Source: Paracoccus litorisediminis
GTDB taxonomy: Bacteria; Pseudomonadota; Alphaproteobacteria; Rhodobacterales; Rhodobacteraceae
Assembly: GCF_009711205.1 (NCBI RefSeq)
Contig: NZ_WMIG01000019.1
Coordinates: forward strand, 1-64,000
Length of the DNA: 64,000 bases
Direction of reading: 5' to 3'
The number at the start of each line of letters is the position of its first letter. Position 1 is the stretch's first letter. The position numbers and the translations under genes are program-made. This document shows positions 8,572 through 17,600 of the stretch, piece by piece. The notes below the pieces were generated by a model, which was not told where the DNA came from, made no database searches, and saw only the letters and a program-made list of their open reading frames with translations.

Positions 8572-8922
8572 ATGAATGACACGGTTGGAACGCTGGTATC
8601 CTCGGCCAATGTGAATGGCACCGCGGTCTATGGCCGCGACGGCAGCCATATCGGCACCATCGGCCACCTGATGATCGACAAGCTCTCGGGCAATGTCGCC
8701 TATGCGGTGATGGGCTTCGGCGGCTTTCTGGGGCTGGGCGAAGAGCATCTGCCGGTGCCGTGGCATGCGCTGCGCTATGACAGGACATTGGGTGGCTACG
8801 TCACCGACTTGACCGAGGAGCAGGTCACCGGCGCGCCCGCCCGCAGCGAAGGCTGGGACCGCGACCGCAACTGGGAAACCCGGACCTACGAATATTACGG
8901 CATCGCGCCCTATTGGATCTGA
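8572..8922 (+). CDS. PRC-barrel domain protein
   Basis: A 116-residue protein with one PRC-barrel (VYGRDGSHIGTIGHLMIDK, then VAYAVMGFGGFLGLGEEHLP) and a charged aromatic tail (RTYEYYGIAPYWI). PRC-barrels are small all-beta domains found in photosynthetic reaction centre H subunits, RimM and many stress proteins; free-standing ones have no known activity. The ATG at 8572 is preceded by GGAAAGG. A second PRC gene follows at 9029. Confidence 0.85.
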   Translation: MNDTVGTLVSSANVNGTAVYGRDGSHIGTIGHLMIDKLSGNVAYAVMGFGGFLGLGEEHLPVPWHALRYDRTLGGYVTDLTEEQVTGAPARSEGWDRDRNWETRTYEYYGIAPYWI

Positions 8923-9028
8923 TCCAAATCGCATTTCCGCCCATCCGTCTCACCTTCGCTTGAGCTGGCGAAACGGCGAGGGGCGCGGATCATTGATTTT
9001 CCCCACGCAACCATCAGGAGGACGAGAG

Positions 9029-9424
9029 ATGGATCACGCTTTGCATCAACGCCTGACCGAAAGCGAGCTGACCGATGCCGTGCTGTCCGGCGCGACGATC
9101 TATGGGCCGGGCGACGAAAACGTCGGCACGGTCTCGCATCTGCATGGTTCTGGCGCCAGCGCCGAAGCCATTATCGATGTCGGCGGTTTTCTTGGCATCG
9201 GTGCCAAGCCCGTCGCGATCCGCGTCAGCGAGATCAACTTCATGCGCGTTGAGGATGGCACCGTCCATCGCGTGACGCGCCATAGGCTCCTGCCTCGGTC
9301 GATCCGACTGCCGTCATGCGGCTCTGTCGAGAGGTCCTTTGGGAACATGCTTCGGTCCGTGGTCAGCGCAAGGGCTGCCGACAAGATGCTGGTTCGATGC
9401 AATTCCGGCGTGTCCATCTCATAG
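9029..9424 (+). CDS. PRC-barrel protein with replaced C-terminus
   Basis: Residues 1 to about 82 read as a PRC-barrel (LSGATIYGPGDENVGTVSHL, then AIIDVGGFLGIGAKPVAIRV). After VHRVTR the sequence becomes a basic, Cys-containing tail (RLLPRSIRLPSC and on) unlike any PRC protein, and runs towards the IS110 relic. I read this as a gene whose 3' end was cut by insertion or rearrangement near 9280, leaving a chimeric tail. GGAGGACGAG precedes the ATG. The barrel core may still fold. Confidence 0.65.
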   Translation: MDHALHQRLTESELTDAVLSGATIYGPGDENVGTVSHLHGSGASAEAIIDVGGFLGIGAKPVAIRVSEINFMRVEDGTVHRVTRHRLLPRSIRLPSCGSVERSFGNMLRSVVSARAADKMLVRCNSGVSIS

Positions 9425-9527
9425 GCGTGCTCAGACTGGCTGGCGACGGTCTAGACCCCGACATCACCGGAACCGCGTCCCTTCGGGACCTCGAGAGCCT
9501 GCGGTCAGGCAGGCGAAGCGGCTTGGA

Positions 9528-10552
9528 TTAAGTTGTAGGCGCCCCCTCCATTCTGAAAGTCGTCCCATCGACCCAGATGCGATGCAGCACAACTGCCATG
9601 CGCCGCGCCAGGGCGACCATGGCGCGCTTGCGGCCGTGGCGTCGGTCGACACGCGATGCCCATGTCCGGAGGTCATTGCTTCGCCCGCGATTTAGCATGA
9701 CAGTGGCTGCCTGGCAGAGGGCACGCCTGAGGTTCACATCGCCGGCCTTGGTAGTGCCGCCTGAGACGTCCCGCTCTCCGGACTGGCTGCGAGAGGGTGT
9801 CAGGCCAACCCAGGGGCCCACATTCTTTGATGATCGGAAACGCGACGGGTCGTCGATGGCAGAACGATAGGTGAGTGCGACGACGGCTCCGATGCCCGGC
9901 ATGGTCATCAGGCGCAGGCACACAGGGTCTTCGGAGGCCATCTGCCGGACCAGCTTCTCAGCCCTGCAAATTCCTGGCGCAAGGCCGAACGAACGCGCAG
10001 CATCGGGTGCGACGCGGTTTCGAGCATCGTGTTTCCTTCAACCAGTTCCCGGATGCGCGCCTCGAACCTCCCGCGCAAGATCGTGCCCACCTTGAGGCCG
10101 AAGTTTCGAAGCAGCCCGCGCAGCGACATCTCCAGTGCGATCATATTGCCCTGGATGGCCTTGCGTGCCGCCAGTATCGCGCGGAGCTCTTGAGAGGAGA
10201 CCGACTTGCAATGGACCGGGCGGAACCAGCCGAGGTGCAGCAGGCGCGCGATCCCCTCGGCATCGCGCCTGTCTGTCTTGATCGGCATGGCCTTGAGGGC
10301 GCCCTTTACTTGACGGGTTTCCATCAGCACGGCGGGCATGCCCGCTTCGGTCATCGCCCGGTGCAGCCATTGCGACAACGGGCCGGCTTCGAGCCCGATC
10401 GCTTCGAGAGTGCCCTCGAGGCTCCGGAGATTTCTGATCAGTGGCTCCGGCTCGCTGGCCACTTCCACTTCCATGACAATCTTGCCGTGCTCTGTGAGCG
10501 CGCAGAGCGCGGTCTTCGCGAGCGGTACGTCCAGTCCGACAAACAGCTTCAT
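9528..10552 (-). pseudogene. IS110 family transposase, frameshifted
   Basis: The N-terminal part (from 10552; MKLFVGLDVPLAKTALCAL, then IGLEAGPLSQWLHR and IKTDRRDAEGIARLL) is the DEDD RuvC-like domain. The C-terminal part (LMTMPGIGAVVALTYRSA, then GPWVGLTPSR) is the transposase_20 domain. They lie in different frames. Restoring one G on the minus strand in GGGCTG(G)AGAAGCTGG, near 9960, rejoins them, so a single-base deletion disabled the gene. Total length about 340 residues is normal. IS110 elements lack ordinary inverted ends, so exact borders cannot be set; the noncoding flanks at about 9430-9527 and 10553-10640 probably belong to it. Confidence 0.9.
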
Positions 10553-10662
10553 CCCATCGTCCTCCGCAAGAGTTCACTACGGGAAGGGCAGCTGCACGCG
10601 CGACATCGGGCAAGTCGTAACGGTCGTGAAGCATCCGACCCGTTACGGCATCTCATTAAATT

Positions 10663-11312
10663 TCACAGCCAGAACAAGACAGTTGCAGCGAGCATAATTG
10701 CAGAGAGGAAAGTCTCGGGGCATCGGTCGTATCGTGTGGCGACGTATGAGGAAGATCAGAAAACAGTCCGGGGGACTGTTTTCCCGACGATTGGCCAGTC
10801 CTTGAGGCGGCCAAACATGATCTCGATGCGGTTGCGCCGTTTGTAACGCCGCTTGTCGTATTTCACCGCCTTCTTGCGCGATTTCCGGCCGGGGATGCAG
10901 GCCTTTATCTCCTTGTCTTTCAAGCGTCATAGCCCCGATCTGCCAGCAGCCAGTCCGCCTTCGGCAGGCTGCCCAGAAGAGCCGCAGCGCCGGTGTAATC
11001 ACTCACCTGACCAGCCGACATGAAGAAACCGATCGGTCGCCCTTTGGCCTTGTGTTCAGCGCGCTCAGTGGCCAGACCCACCATGATCCGGGCGAAGACC
11101 CCGTTGTCGCTCCAGCGCTTCCAGCGGTTGTAGAGGGTCTTAGCCGGGCCGTATTCCTTCGGCGCATCGCACCAACGCAAGCCATTGCGATTGATGAAGA
11201 TTATACCGCTCAACACACGTCGATCATCGACCCGCGGCTTGCCATGGCTCTTCGGCAAAAACGGCAACAGGCGCTCCATCTGCGCCTCGGAAAGCCAGTA
11301 TAGGTTGCTCAT
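10663..11312 (-). pseudogene. IS5 family (IS427-like) transposase, multiply broken
   Basis: The start at 11312 (MSNLYWLSEAQMERLLPFLP, ribosome site AAGGAGATC) and the block GLRWCDAPKEYGPAKTLYNR are typical of the IS427 group. After ERAEHKA the text jumps to KGRPIGFFMSAGQVSDYTGA, so the stretch with the first catalytic Asp (normally ..MIDATYLKAHR..) is gone. After DRGYDA a second small deletion causes a frameshift before LKDKEIKACIPGRKSRKK. After GRLKDW a roughly 45-bp palindromic insert (see 10758-10789) adds another break, and the family C-terminus resumes to a TGA at 10663-10665. Three separate lesions make activity impossible. Confidence 0.9.
10758..10789. repeat. 32-bp hairpin repeat, copy 1 (inside IS5 transposase)
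   Basis: Core inverted repeat GAAAACAGTCC (10759-10769) / GGACTGTTTTC (10773-10783) with a GGG loop, followed by CCGACG. The 32 bases are identical to 24785-24816. The insert lies between codons that should read KDW and RVATRY of the IS5 transposase, and the part beyond the core (TCCTCA on the minus strand) is also shared. Confidence 0.85.
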
Positions 11313-11375
11313 CGATCAGATCTCCTTGCAGAGCCTGAATCACGCCAAAAACCTGAAATCAATGGGTCTGGAGCC

Positions 11376-11612
11376 TAGGTCGCAAATCCCCGCACGTCGC
11401 GGGGCGTATCGACCGAGCCTGCGCCCCCCGCGACAGCGCATCAGCGAGCGCCGCCTGATCGCCTTTCTTGGTTTTGCCAATGAAAACGCGTCAAAAGCGC
11501 GATGAAACCAATATTTTTTGAAGGCGTTACAGATCCGGTCCCGCAGGCATTGAGCTGCGGGATACGGAACACAACGACTAAACCGGATCACAAGAATAAC
11601 CCGGAGGACATA
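11376..11612. other. Intergenic region upstream of phyR
   Basis: About 235 bp with two small hairpins (CCCCGC/GCGGGG around 11394-11410 and CCCGCAG/CTGCGGG around 11537-11558). GGAAC occurs near 11566, but I see no GTT at the spacing of an EcfG promoter. CGGAGG before 11613 is the ribosome site of phyR. Confidence 0.4.
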
Positions 11613-12416
11613 ATGGCATCAGCAAATCTGGCCCAATCCATTGGTCAGGAACTTCCCTTTTTGCGCCGCTATGCGCGCGCCCTCACAGGAAGCCAGACAG
11701 CGGGCGACAATTACGCCGCCGCAACCCTCGAGGCGATCCTGATCGACCAAAATCTGGTTCAGACGGATGACATCCGCGTCGGGCTGTTTCGCACCTTTCA
11801 CAGCATCTGGCACAGTTCAGGCGAACCGGTCTCGACGGATGTCCAAAGCGTGCGCGAGATGCGCGCGCAGGCCTATCTGCGTCGCCTGACGCCGAATTCG
11901 CGCGAGGCGCTGCTGCTTTACACGATCGAAGGCATGACCCTCGAACAGATCGCCCGCATCATGGAGTTCGACCCGATCGAGGCCGACGAGCTGATCACCA
12001 TCGCCCGGGCCGAGATCACCGATGCGCTTTCGGCCAAGGTGATGATCATCGAGGATGAGGCGATCATCGCGATGGATCTCAAGGGCATCGTGCAATCCAT
12101 GGGCCATGAGGTCACCGGAATTGCCCGGACGCAACATGCCGCCATCGAGCTTGCGCATCGCGAGCGCCCAGATGTGATCCTGTCCGACATCCATCTTGCC
12201 GATGGTTCCTCGGGCGTCGAGGCCGTCGGCCAGTTGCTGAGCGATCTGGGCGATATCCCGGTGATTTTCATCACCGCCTTCCCCGAGCGTTTGCTGACCG
12301 CCGAACGGCCCGAACCGGCCTTCCTTTTGCCCAAGCCTTACGGTGCCGAGCAGGTCGCCTCGGCCCTGAGCCAAGCGATCTTTTTCGCCTCGACCGAAGA
12401 TCTGGTCATCGCATGA
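11613..12416 (+). CDS. phyR: PhyR-type general stress response regulator
   Basis: A 267-residue protein. The N-terminal ECF-sigma-like half (about 1-135: LPFLRRYARALTGSQTAGD, then TPNSREALLLYTIEGMTLEQ) is fused to a receiver (about 140-255: VMIIEDEAIIAMDLKGIV, acceptor Asp in VILSDIHLADG, Lys in FLLPKPYG). This is the signature of PhyR, which on phosphorylation binds the anti-sigma factor NepR and frees EcfG. Length matches the family. GGAGG lies 6 bp before the ATG. In most genomes nepR and ecfG are adjacent; I do not see them here. Confidence 0.95.
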   Translation: MASANLAQSIGQELPFLRRYARALTGSQTAGDNYAAATLEAILIDQNLVQTDDIRVGLFRTFHSIWHSSGEPVSTDVQSVREMRAQAYLRRLTPNSREALLLYTIEGMTLEQIARIMEFDPIEADELITIARAEITDALSAKVMIIEDEAIIAMDLKGIVQSMGHEVTGIARTQHAAIELAHRERPDVILSDIHLADGSSGVEAVGQLLSDLGDIPVIFITAFPERLLTAERPEPAFLLPKPYGAEQVASALSQAIFFASTEDLVIA

Positions 12417-12746
12417 ACAAGTTCTGTTGAGGCATCCCGCGGATGTCTCGGCAGAGCCCCTTCGGGGCACAGCGGCATGAAACCGCGCATCGGCCCCGCT
12501 CGCGAAATCTTGTGCGAACATTGCCCTCGCCCATCAGTTCTTCCCTGACAGCGCCTTTCGCGATGAGGAGAAGCGATGCCGGACTTAAAAAAGACGAGCA
12601 GCATCTGCCCCATCATCCCGCCCAAGAACACAGCACCTATCCCTCGGGTATGGAGCGCGAGCGGCGCGAGCCCGTGGGCGGACCGGAAAAACCCAAACCC
12701 TCGCCCGGGCCCGTCCCGAGGAAGCAGCAGAAGAAAGGAACGCGTA

Positions 12747-12824
12747 ATGAAAGGTCTCGCCGCATGGTTTCTGGGCGTCCCGATCGTCGTGATCATCCTG
12801 CTTTATGTGACCGGGATTTTCTGA
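12747..12824 (+). CDS. 25-residue single-helix membrane peptide
   Basis: The frame MKGLAAWFLGVPIVVIILLY followed by VTGIF* is almost entirely one hydrophobic helix. AAGAAAGGAA precedes the ATG by a proper distance. It lies 330 bp downstream of phyR in the same direction. The hydrophobic pattern and good start support a real small protein, but function is unknown. An overlapping frame (12563-12862) encodes a hydrophilic Pro/Lys-rich peptide with good codon bias in its first half and could be a second small gene or a frameshifted one. Confidence 0.55.
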   Translation: MKGLAAWFLGVPIVVIILLYVTGIF

Positions 12825-12862
12825 AGGGACGTGGTCGGGTGTCAGTCGAAGGAGGTCCATAA

Positions 12863-13391
12863 GCACCAGCGTGATCCGCTGGGGCGGAGGTAAGTTCCGG
12901 ATTGCCAACAGCAGACCTTTCCATCCCCGCTCCGCCTGCGATGGGAATGGGACGATTCTGGGCGCCGTCGCCGTCTTGCCGACAGCGGTCGACAGTCTTT
13001 CGCATGCATACGACTTCGGCTTTGTCACCTGTGGTGATGACACAAGAATTCGCTGCCTTGGGGTCGATCCGAAATGGCTCGCCGAATATGGAGCCATCTC
13101 GCAAAATGGACGTCGCGATGGCAGATCGAGCGTTGCAACGGGCCTCAGCAGGTTTGGCGATTACTGTCGGCGGACCCTGCGACCCTGCTGCGGACGAACG
13201 ATCGGTTCATTTTGCTCTCGCTGCCTTACAGGACTGGACGTTCGGCTCTTTCGACGTTGGCCCGTCCGCAATCATTGCTTGCGCGTTCTGCTCGATATAG
13301 TCGAGGACCGATTGGCCTTGCGCTTCAACCTTCTGTCTAGCGACGCAATGCCCGATCGAGAACGCCAAAAGGTGGATCTATCCGCCTGACG
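12863..13391. other. 530-bp region without a recognised gene
   Basis: Several overlapping open frames on both strands, none resembling a known family. The most gene-like is minus-strand 13207-13368, with a TTG start, reading KVEAQGQSVLDYIEQNAQAM. It lies directly downstream of the HWE kinase and could be a 53-residue protein. Otherwise this may be degraded coding DNA. Confidence 0.35.
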
Positions 13392-14813
13392 TCAATCCCA
13401 GCTCGCGTCTATCGGCGCACGGACAATGCACACGACACCTGTTTCCTCGTAGGTCAACTCCACCTCACCGTTCAATTCGGCGGCCAGGGCATCTTTGATC
13501 AGCAGCGATCCAAAGCCCCTTTTTGCCGGCACGCTCACGCGAGGCCCTCCCCTCTCTTCCCAGATCATCCGGAAATTCTCCCGCTCCGGGCAATGAACCC
13601 AACGGATCGAAATTTCCCCCGCTGGCGTGGAAAGCGCGCCATATTTTGCGGCATTCGTTGCAAGCTCATGCAGGGCCATCGACAAGGTCACAACTGAGCG
13701 TGGCGGCAGGCGCAATTCGGGACCATCGAAGCTGAAACGCTCCCGTCCAAATGCCTTGCTGACGCCGGCAACGACCGAATGCAATGTCGCGCCCTCCCAG
13801 CTTTGTTGCGTCAGCAAGGAATGGGCCTGAGACAAGGCGCGAAGGCGGTCTGAAAATGCCCGATATCTCTCCGGGTCGGCAGAGCCGAAACTCTGGTTTG
13901 CGATCACCTGGACCGTTGCCAGCACATTCTTGACCCGATGATGAAGCTCTCCAACAAGTATCTGCTGCAGGCGCTCCGATTTTTTCCGATCGGTGATATC
14001 GCGCGCAATCTTGGATGCCCCGATAACCTTGCCGTCCGTGTCATGAATCGGCGAGACAGTCAGCGATACGTCAATCAGCGTGCCGTCTCGACGCAAGCGC
14101 TGGGTCTCGTGCGTCTCAATCTGCTCGCCGTTCATGATTTGGGCCATGATCACGTCTTCTTCGTCAGGCCGATCGCTCGGGACGAGGACGGTCACCGGTT
14201 GCCCCAGGATTTCTTCCTTCCTGTAACCGTAAAGGGTCTCGGCACCCCGATTCCAGTCCGTTACCCGCTGATCGAGATCCATCCCCAAGATCGCATCGCT
14301 GGACGAGGACACAATGGCTGCGAGCCTCCGTTCGGCCTTCAGTGCCTCGACACGCTCGGTCGTCTCGGACACGATGCAAAGGACAGCGTGCACGTGGCCC
14401 AATTCATCCTGAATCGGTGAATATGAGATGTCGAAATGGACCTTCTCGATGAAGCCGTGACGATCGATCTCAAATGGCCTGTCTTTCGCCGAGACTGTTT
14501 CGCCGGTCGTTCGCACCCTCTCGAGCAGTGGCCCAAGATCCTGCCACAGCTCTGCCCAACCTTCGGATGCGGGCCGGCCCAAGGCATGCGGGTGCTTATC
14601 ACCAATCGTTGGCGCATAAGCATCATTATATAACGCGATATAATCCTTGCCCGCGAAAATGACGATCTGCGCATCTGCAGGCAGCGCAAGGTTGACCGCA
14701 GCTTTCAGGCAGCCCGGCCAATTCTCTATCGGACCCAGCGCGCAATTGGAAAAATCCAGACCCGCAATAAGCTGTGCCATGTCACCACGCCTGCGATCTT
14801 GAGTCTTGGTCAC
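13392..14813 (-). CDS. PAS-domain HWE-family sensor histidine kinase
   Basis: A 473-residue soluble kinase. Two PAS-like domains (about 15-150 and 165-285, the second with DAILGMDLDQRVTDWNRGAE and a PAC tail ARDITDRKKSE) are followed by an HWE kinase. The H-box is GELHHRVKNVLATVQVIANQ, the N-box HELATNAAKYGALS, and WEERGGP gives the diagnostic Trp-Glu. No membrane segment, so it senses a cytoplasmic signal. The start is a GTG with GGAG upstream; an ATG 11 codons in is an alternative. It stands alone, 126 bp downstream of the CheR-kinase operon and on the same strand. Confidence 0.9.
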   Translation of the reverse strand: MTKTQDRRRGDMAQLIAGLDFSNCALGPIENWPGCLKAAVNLALPADAQIVIFAGKDYIALYNDAYAPTIGDKHPHALGRPASEGWAELWQDLGPLLERVRTTGETVSAKDRPFEIDRHGFIEKVHFDISYSPIQDELGHVHAVLCIVSETTERVEALKAERRLAAIVSSSSDAILGMDLDQRVTDWNRGAETLYGYRKEEILGQPVTVLVPSDRPDEEDVIMAQIMNGEQIETHETQRLRRDGTLIDVSLTVSPIHDTDGKVIGASKIARDITDRKKSERLQQILVGELHHRVKNVLATVQVIANQSFGSADPERYRAFSDRLRALSQAHSLLTQQSWEGATLHSVVAGVSKAFGRERFSFDGPELRLPPRSVVTLSMALHELATNAAKYGALSTPAGEISIRWVHCPERENFRMIWEERGGPRVSVPAKRGFGSLLIKDALAAELNGEVELTYEETGVVCIVRAPIDASWD

Positions 14814-14938
14814 ATTCGGCTCCAGTGCGAAATCCCCGTTTTCTGAACGTAATACATGCTATAATCAATGAAAATCATCATAATATCGTGCTGTCATATG
14901 CTGACTTGCTGCCCCAAGATTTGATTGGCATTCTGCTG

Positions 14939-16747
14939 TCAGCGCCGGATCAATTCATGAATGACCGGCAGCAGAGCATCGGCGCGGAACGGCTTCTCGA
15001 TGATCGGCGCATCCTGAAAGCCCTGTGGCAGGTGCTGGCGTCCGTAACCAGATACGAAGCAGAAGGGAATCTTGCGTCCCCGTAGCGCATTGGCGACCTC
15101 GTCCACGCGTTCGCCGGACAGGTTTCCGTCCAGCAGAGCCACGTCGATTTCGGCGGCGCGGATTGCTTCAAGTGCCTGTCCGATCGAACGCGCGATATCG
15201 ACCTTGCCGGCCCCGGCGGCAGTCAACTCATACCTGATGTCCAATGCGACAAGCGGCTCGTCTTCGATCACCAGAACTCGCGAACCGTCGAGTTCGGGCC
15301 TACCACTCTCGATCTTGGCCGGTTCGATCAAACGCTCCTGATCGGGCTGGTTCGGCTGGGCGACGCCGACAGACAGGGTGATGGTCCAGATCACCCCCGA
15401 GGCGCTCCAATCTACCGAGACACCGTCATCCTCGCAACCTGCACTGGCTCGGATCAAGGTGGTGCCAAAGCCTGTGCGGGCCGGCGGATGCACCTCAGGA
15501 CCGCCGCGTTCCTCCCATCTGAGCACGAGCAGTTCATCGTTGTAGGTCCATGTCAGACGGATCTCCCCGCCTGGAACCGAGAGTGCACCATACTTCGCGG
15601 CATTCGTTCCAAGCTCATGCAGGCTCAAGGCAAGGCGTAGGGCGTTCTCGGGGGTCAGCTGGACCGTCGGCCCCTTGCGCAGCAGCCGCGCGGCATCCAG
15701 GGTGCCGGCCCGGATCTGCTCGTCGATCAGCTGGTCAAGCGAGGCGCTGGACCATGTCATATCTGACAGGATGGAATGCGTGCGGGCCAAGGCCTGAAGT
15801 CGGCCGACAAAGCCCTGCTCGAACCCGGCCAGACTGTCGGCCTGCCGCAGGGTCTGGCGCGCAATGGCCTGGACATTGGCCAGCGTGTTCTTGATGCGGT
15901 GGTTCAGCTCTCCGATCAGGAGACTTCGAACCTCTTCGGCGCGACGGCGTTCGGTCACGTCCAGCAATTGCAGCGAGAGCGACAGATTACCGTCATTTAG
16001 ATCGCACAATGTCGAGCCGAATACTTCGCAAGAGATAGTCTGGCCATCCGCCCGGCGGGCGTCGATTTCGGCGCTGTGGCGCTGCGCGCTGGTGCCGCCG
16101 TCTACCCAGGTCTGCAGAATCCCGGCAGCCTCGGCATCAAGCCAGCCGGATTGCGCTATCCGTTGACCTAGCATCGCCTCGGCGGACCGGCCGAACATCC
16201 TCTCGGCCCCCTTGGACCAACTGCGTAGGGTCAGGTTTCGGTCGCACTCGATCAGTGCCAGCGGCGAATTGTCTGCATGTGCCTTTAGGCGAGAGATCGC
16301 AATGTCGCGGTGATGAGCGAGGACGCGCATTTCATCGCGCTGACACTCCAGCTCGCGTGCCTGCTGGCCGATGCGGAAGAAGACAGCGGCCTTGGATCTC
16401 AGCACTACCGGGTCAAGCGGCTTGAAGATATAGTCGACTGCCCCAGCCTCATAGCCTCGGAAGTGGCGACGCTCATCGCGATCGGCGGCTGTCACGAAGA
16501 TGATGGGAATGTTGCGGGTGCGTTCGGCCCCACGCATCAGTTCAGCCAGTTCGTAGCCATCGGTTTCCGGCATCTGCACGTCAAGGAAAGCCAGAGCGTA
16601 ATCATTGACCAGCATCAACTCCAGTGCCTCGGCCGCAGACCCGGCGAAGTCGATCTGCAGCCCGTCACGCCGCAGCAAGGCTTCTAGCGCGACCATGTTT
16701 TCCCGGATGTCATCGACGACAAGGAACTTGATCTGACTATCGGGCAT
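14939..16747 (-). CDS. Hybrid REC-PAS-HWE kinase-REC protein
   Basis: A 602-residue protein. It has an N-terminal receiver (about 1-125: FLVVDDIRENMVALEALLRR, acceptor in LAFLDVQMPETDG), a PAS domain (about 150-270), an HWE kinase (H-box GELNHRIKNTLANVQAIARQ, HELGTNAAKYGALS, WEERGGPE) and a C-terminal receiver (about 485-600: VLVIEDEPLVALDI, ALLDGNLSGE). The ATG at 16747 overlaps the cheR 3' end by 11 bp, so the two are translationally coupled. The longer open frame upstream is inside cheR and is not used. With the upstream hybrid kinase this forms a likely phosphorelay. Confidence 0.9.
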   Translation of the reverse strand: MPDSQIKFLVVDDIRENMVALEALLRRDGLQIDFAGSAAEALELMLVNDYALAFLDVQMPETDGYELAELMRGAERTRNIPIIFVTAADRDERRHFRGYEAGAVDYIFKPLDPVVLRSKAAVFFRIGQQARELECQRDEMRVLAHHRDIAISRLKAHADNSPLALIECDRNLTLRSWSKGAERMFGRSAEAMLGQRIAQSGWLDAEAAGILQTWVDGGTSAQRHSAEIDARRADGQTISCEVFGSTLCDLNDGNLSLSLQLLDVTERRRAEEVRSLLIGELNHRIKNTLANVQAIARQTLRQADSLAGFEQGFVGRLQALARTHSILSDMTWSSASLDQLIDEQIRAGTLDAARLLRKGPTVQLTPENALRLALSLHELGTNAAKYGALSVPGGEIRLTWTYNDELLVLRWEERGGPEVHPPARTGFGTTLIRASAGCEDDGVSVDWSASGVIWTITLSVGVAQPNQPDQERLIEPAKIESGRPELDGSRVLVIEDEPLVALDIRYELTAAGAGKVDIARSIGQALEAIRAAEIDVALLDGNLSGERVDEVANALRGRKIPFCFVSGYGRQHLPQGFQDAPIIEKPFRADALLPVIHELIRR

Positions 16748-17600
16748 GGAACATCTCCTGCGATGCGGTGCGGCGCCAGATGCGCTCTTTTTCGTTGAAA
16801 TCGGAATAGGCGGCGGCATGTTCGGAAAACCGCAGGGTCTCATGTGCTCCAAGGCCAAGGAAGCCGCCGCGGACCAAGGAATCCGCGAAAAGCCCAAGGA
16901 CCCGGTTCTGTAGCGTGACGTCGAAATAGATCAGGACATTGCGGCATGAGATCAGATGGATCTCGGAGAATACCTCGTCGGTGGCCAGGTCATGCTCGCT
17001 GAACACGACCCGGCTTCGCAGGCTGCGGTCAAATACGGCGCGGCCATAGGCGGCCGTATAATGATCCGACAGCGAACCATGCCCACCCGCCAATTGGTAG
17101 TTGATCGAGAAGCCAGGCAGGCGGTCGATCTCGTAGACACCGGCCGAAGCCTTGGCCAGAGCACGTCGGTTGATTTCGGTGGCGTAGAAGATGGTGCTAT
17201 CCAAAAGGCCTTCCTCGCGAAAGAGGATGGCCAGGGAGAGAAGCTCTTCGCCATTCGCGCAGCCTGCCACCCATACCTTGAGCGAGGAATAGGTGCGCAG
17301 ATGCGGCACGACCTCTTCGCGCAGCGCGCGGTAATACGCCGGGTCGCGAAAGAGGTCGCTCACCTGAACGGTCATCGCGTCGATGACCTCGGGCAGGACG
17401 TCGGGCTCGTGCAGCAGACGTCGCTGCGCGTCGGAGAGAGTCTCGCAGCCCAGCCTTTCGCGCGCAACATTGGCCCGCCGCGCCAGAGAGGTTCGCGAAT
17501 AGGAGCGGAAATCATAATGATACCTGCGGTGCAGTGCTTCCAGAAACAGATCCAACTCGATCTGCTCCAGCCGAGAGGTCTGGACGGGCAGGCTGATCAT
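16737..17600 (-). CDS. cheR: CheR-type protein glutamate methyltransferase
   Basis: A 287-residue protein with the N-terminal CheR domain (FLEALHRRYHYDFRSYSRTS) and the SAM-binding methyltransferase domain (LKVWVAGCANGEELLSLAIL, ATEINRRALAKA, HLISCRNVLIYFD). Chemotaxis CheR methylates receptor glutamates. No chemoreceptor or other che gene is nearby; instead the gene sits between two hybrid kinases. Related CheR-kinase modules act in non-chemotaxis signalling, and I infer that here. The ATG at 17600 overlaps the upstream kinase stop by ATGA, giving a three-gene coupled operon. Confidence 0.9.
   Translation of the reverse strand: MISLPVQTSRLEQIELDLFLEALHRRYHYDFRSYSRTSLARRANVARERLGCETLSDAQRRLLHEPDVLPEVIDAMTVQVSDLFRDPAYYRALREEVVPHLRTYSSLKVWVAGCANGEELLSLAILFREEGLLDSTIFYATEINRRALAKASAGVYEIDRLPGFSINYQLAGGHGSLSDHYTAAYGRAVFDRSLRSRVVFSEHDLATDEVFSEIHLISCRNVLIYFDVTLQNRVLGLFADSLVRGGFLGLGAHETLRFSEHAAAYSDFNEKERIWRRTASQEMFHAR

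Larger units (their letters stand above)
10645..11375 (-). mobile_element. IS5-family element relic
   Basis: Approximate extent of the element carrying the broken transposase. Possible degenerate inverted ends are CTCATTAAATTTCA near 10652 and, on the minus strand, CCCATTGATTTCAG near 11365-11352. I could not find a convincing target duplication. It lies directly next to the IS110 relic. Confidence 0.5.

Noticed and set aside
13207..13368. 53-codon TTG-start minus frame downstream of the HWE kinase
   Set aside because: It reads smoothly but has an unusual start and no known family; kept only as a note in the gap entry.
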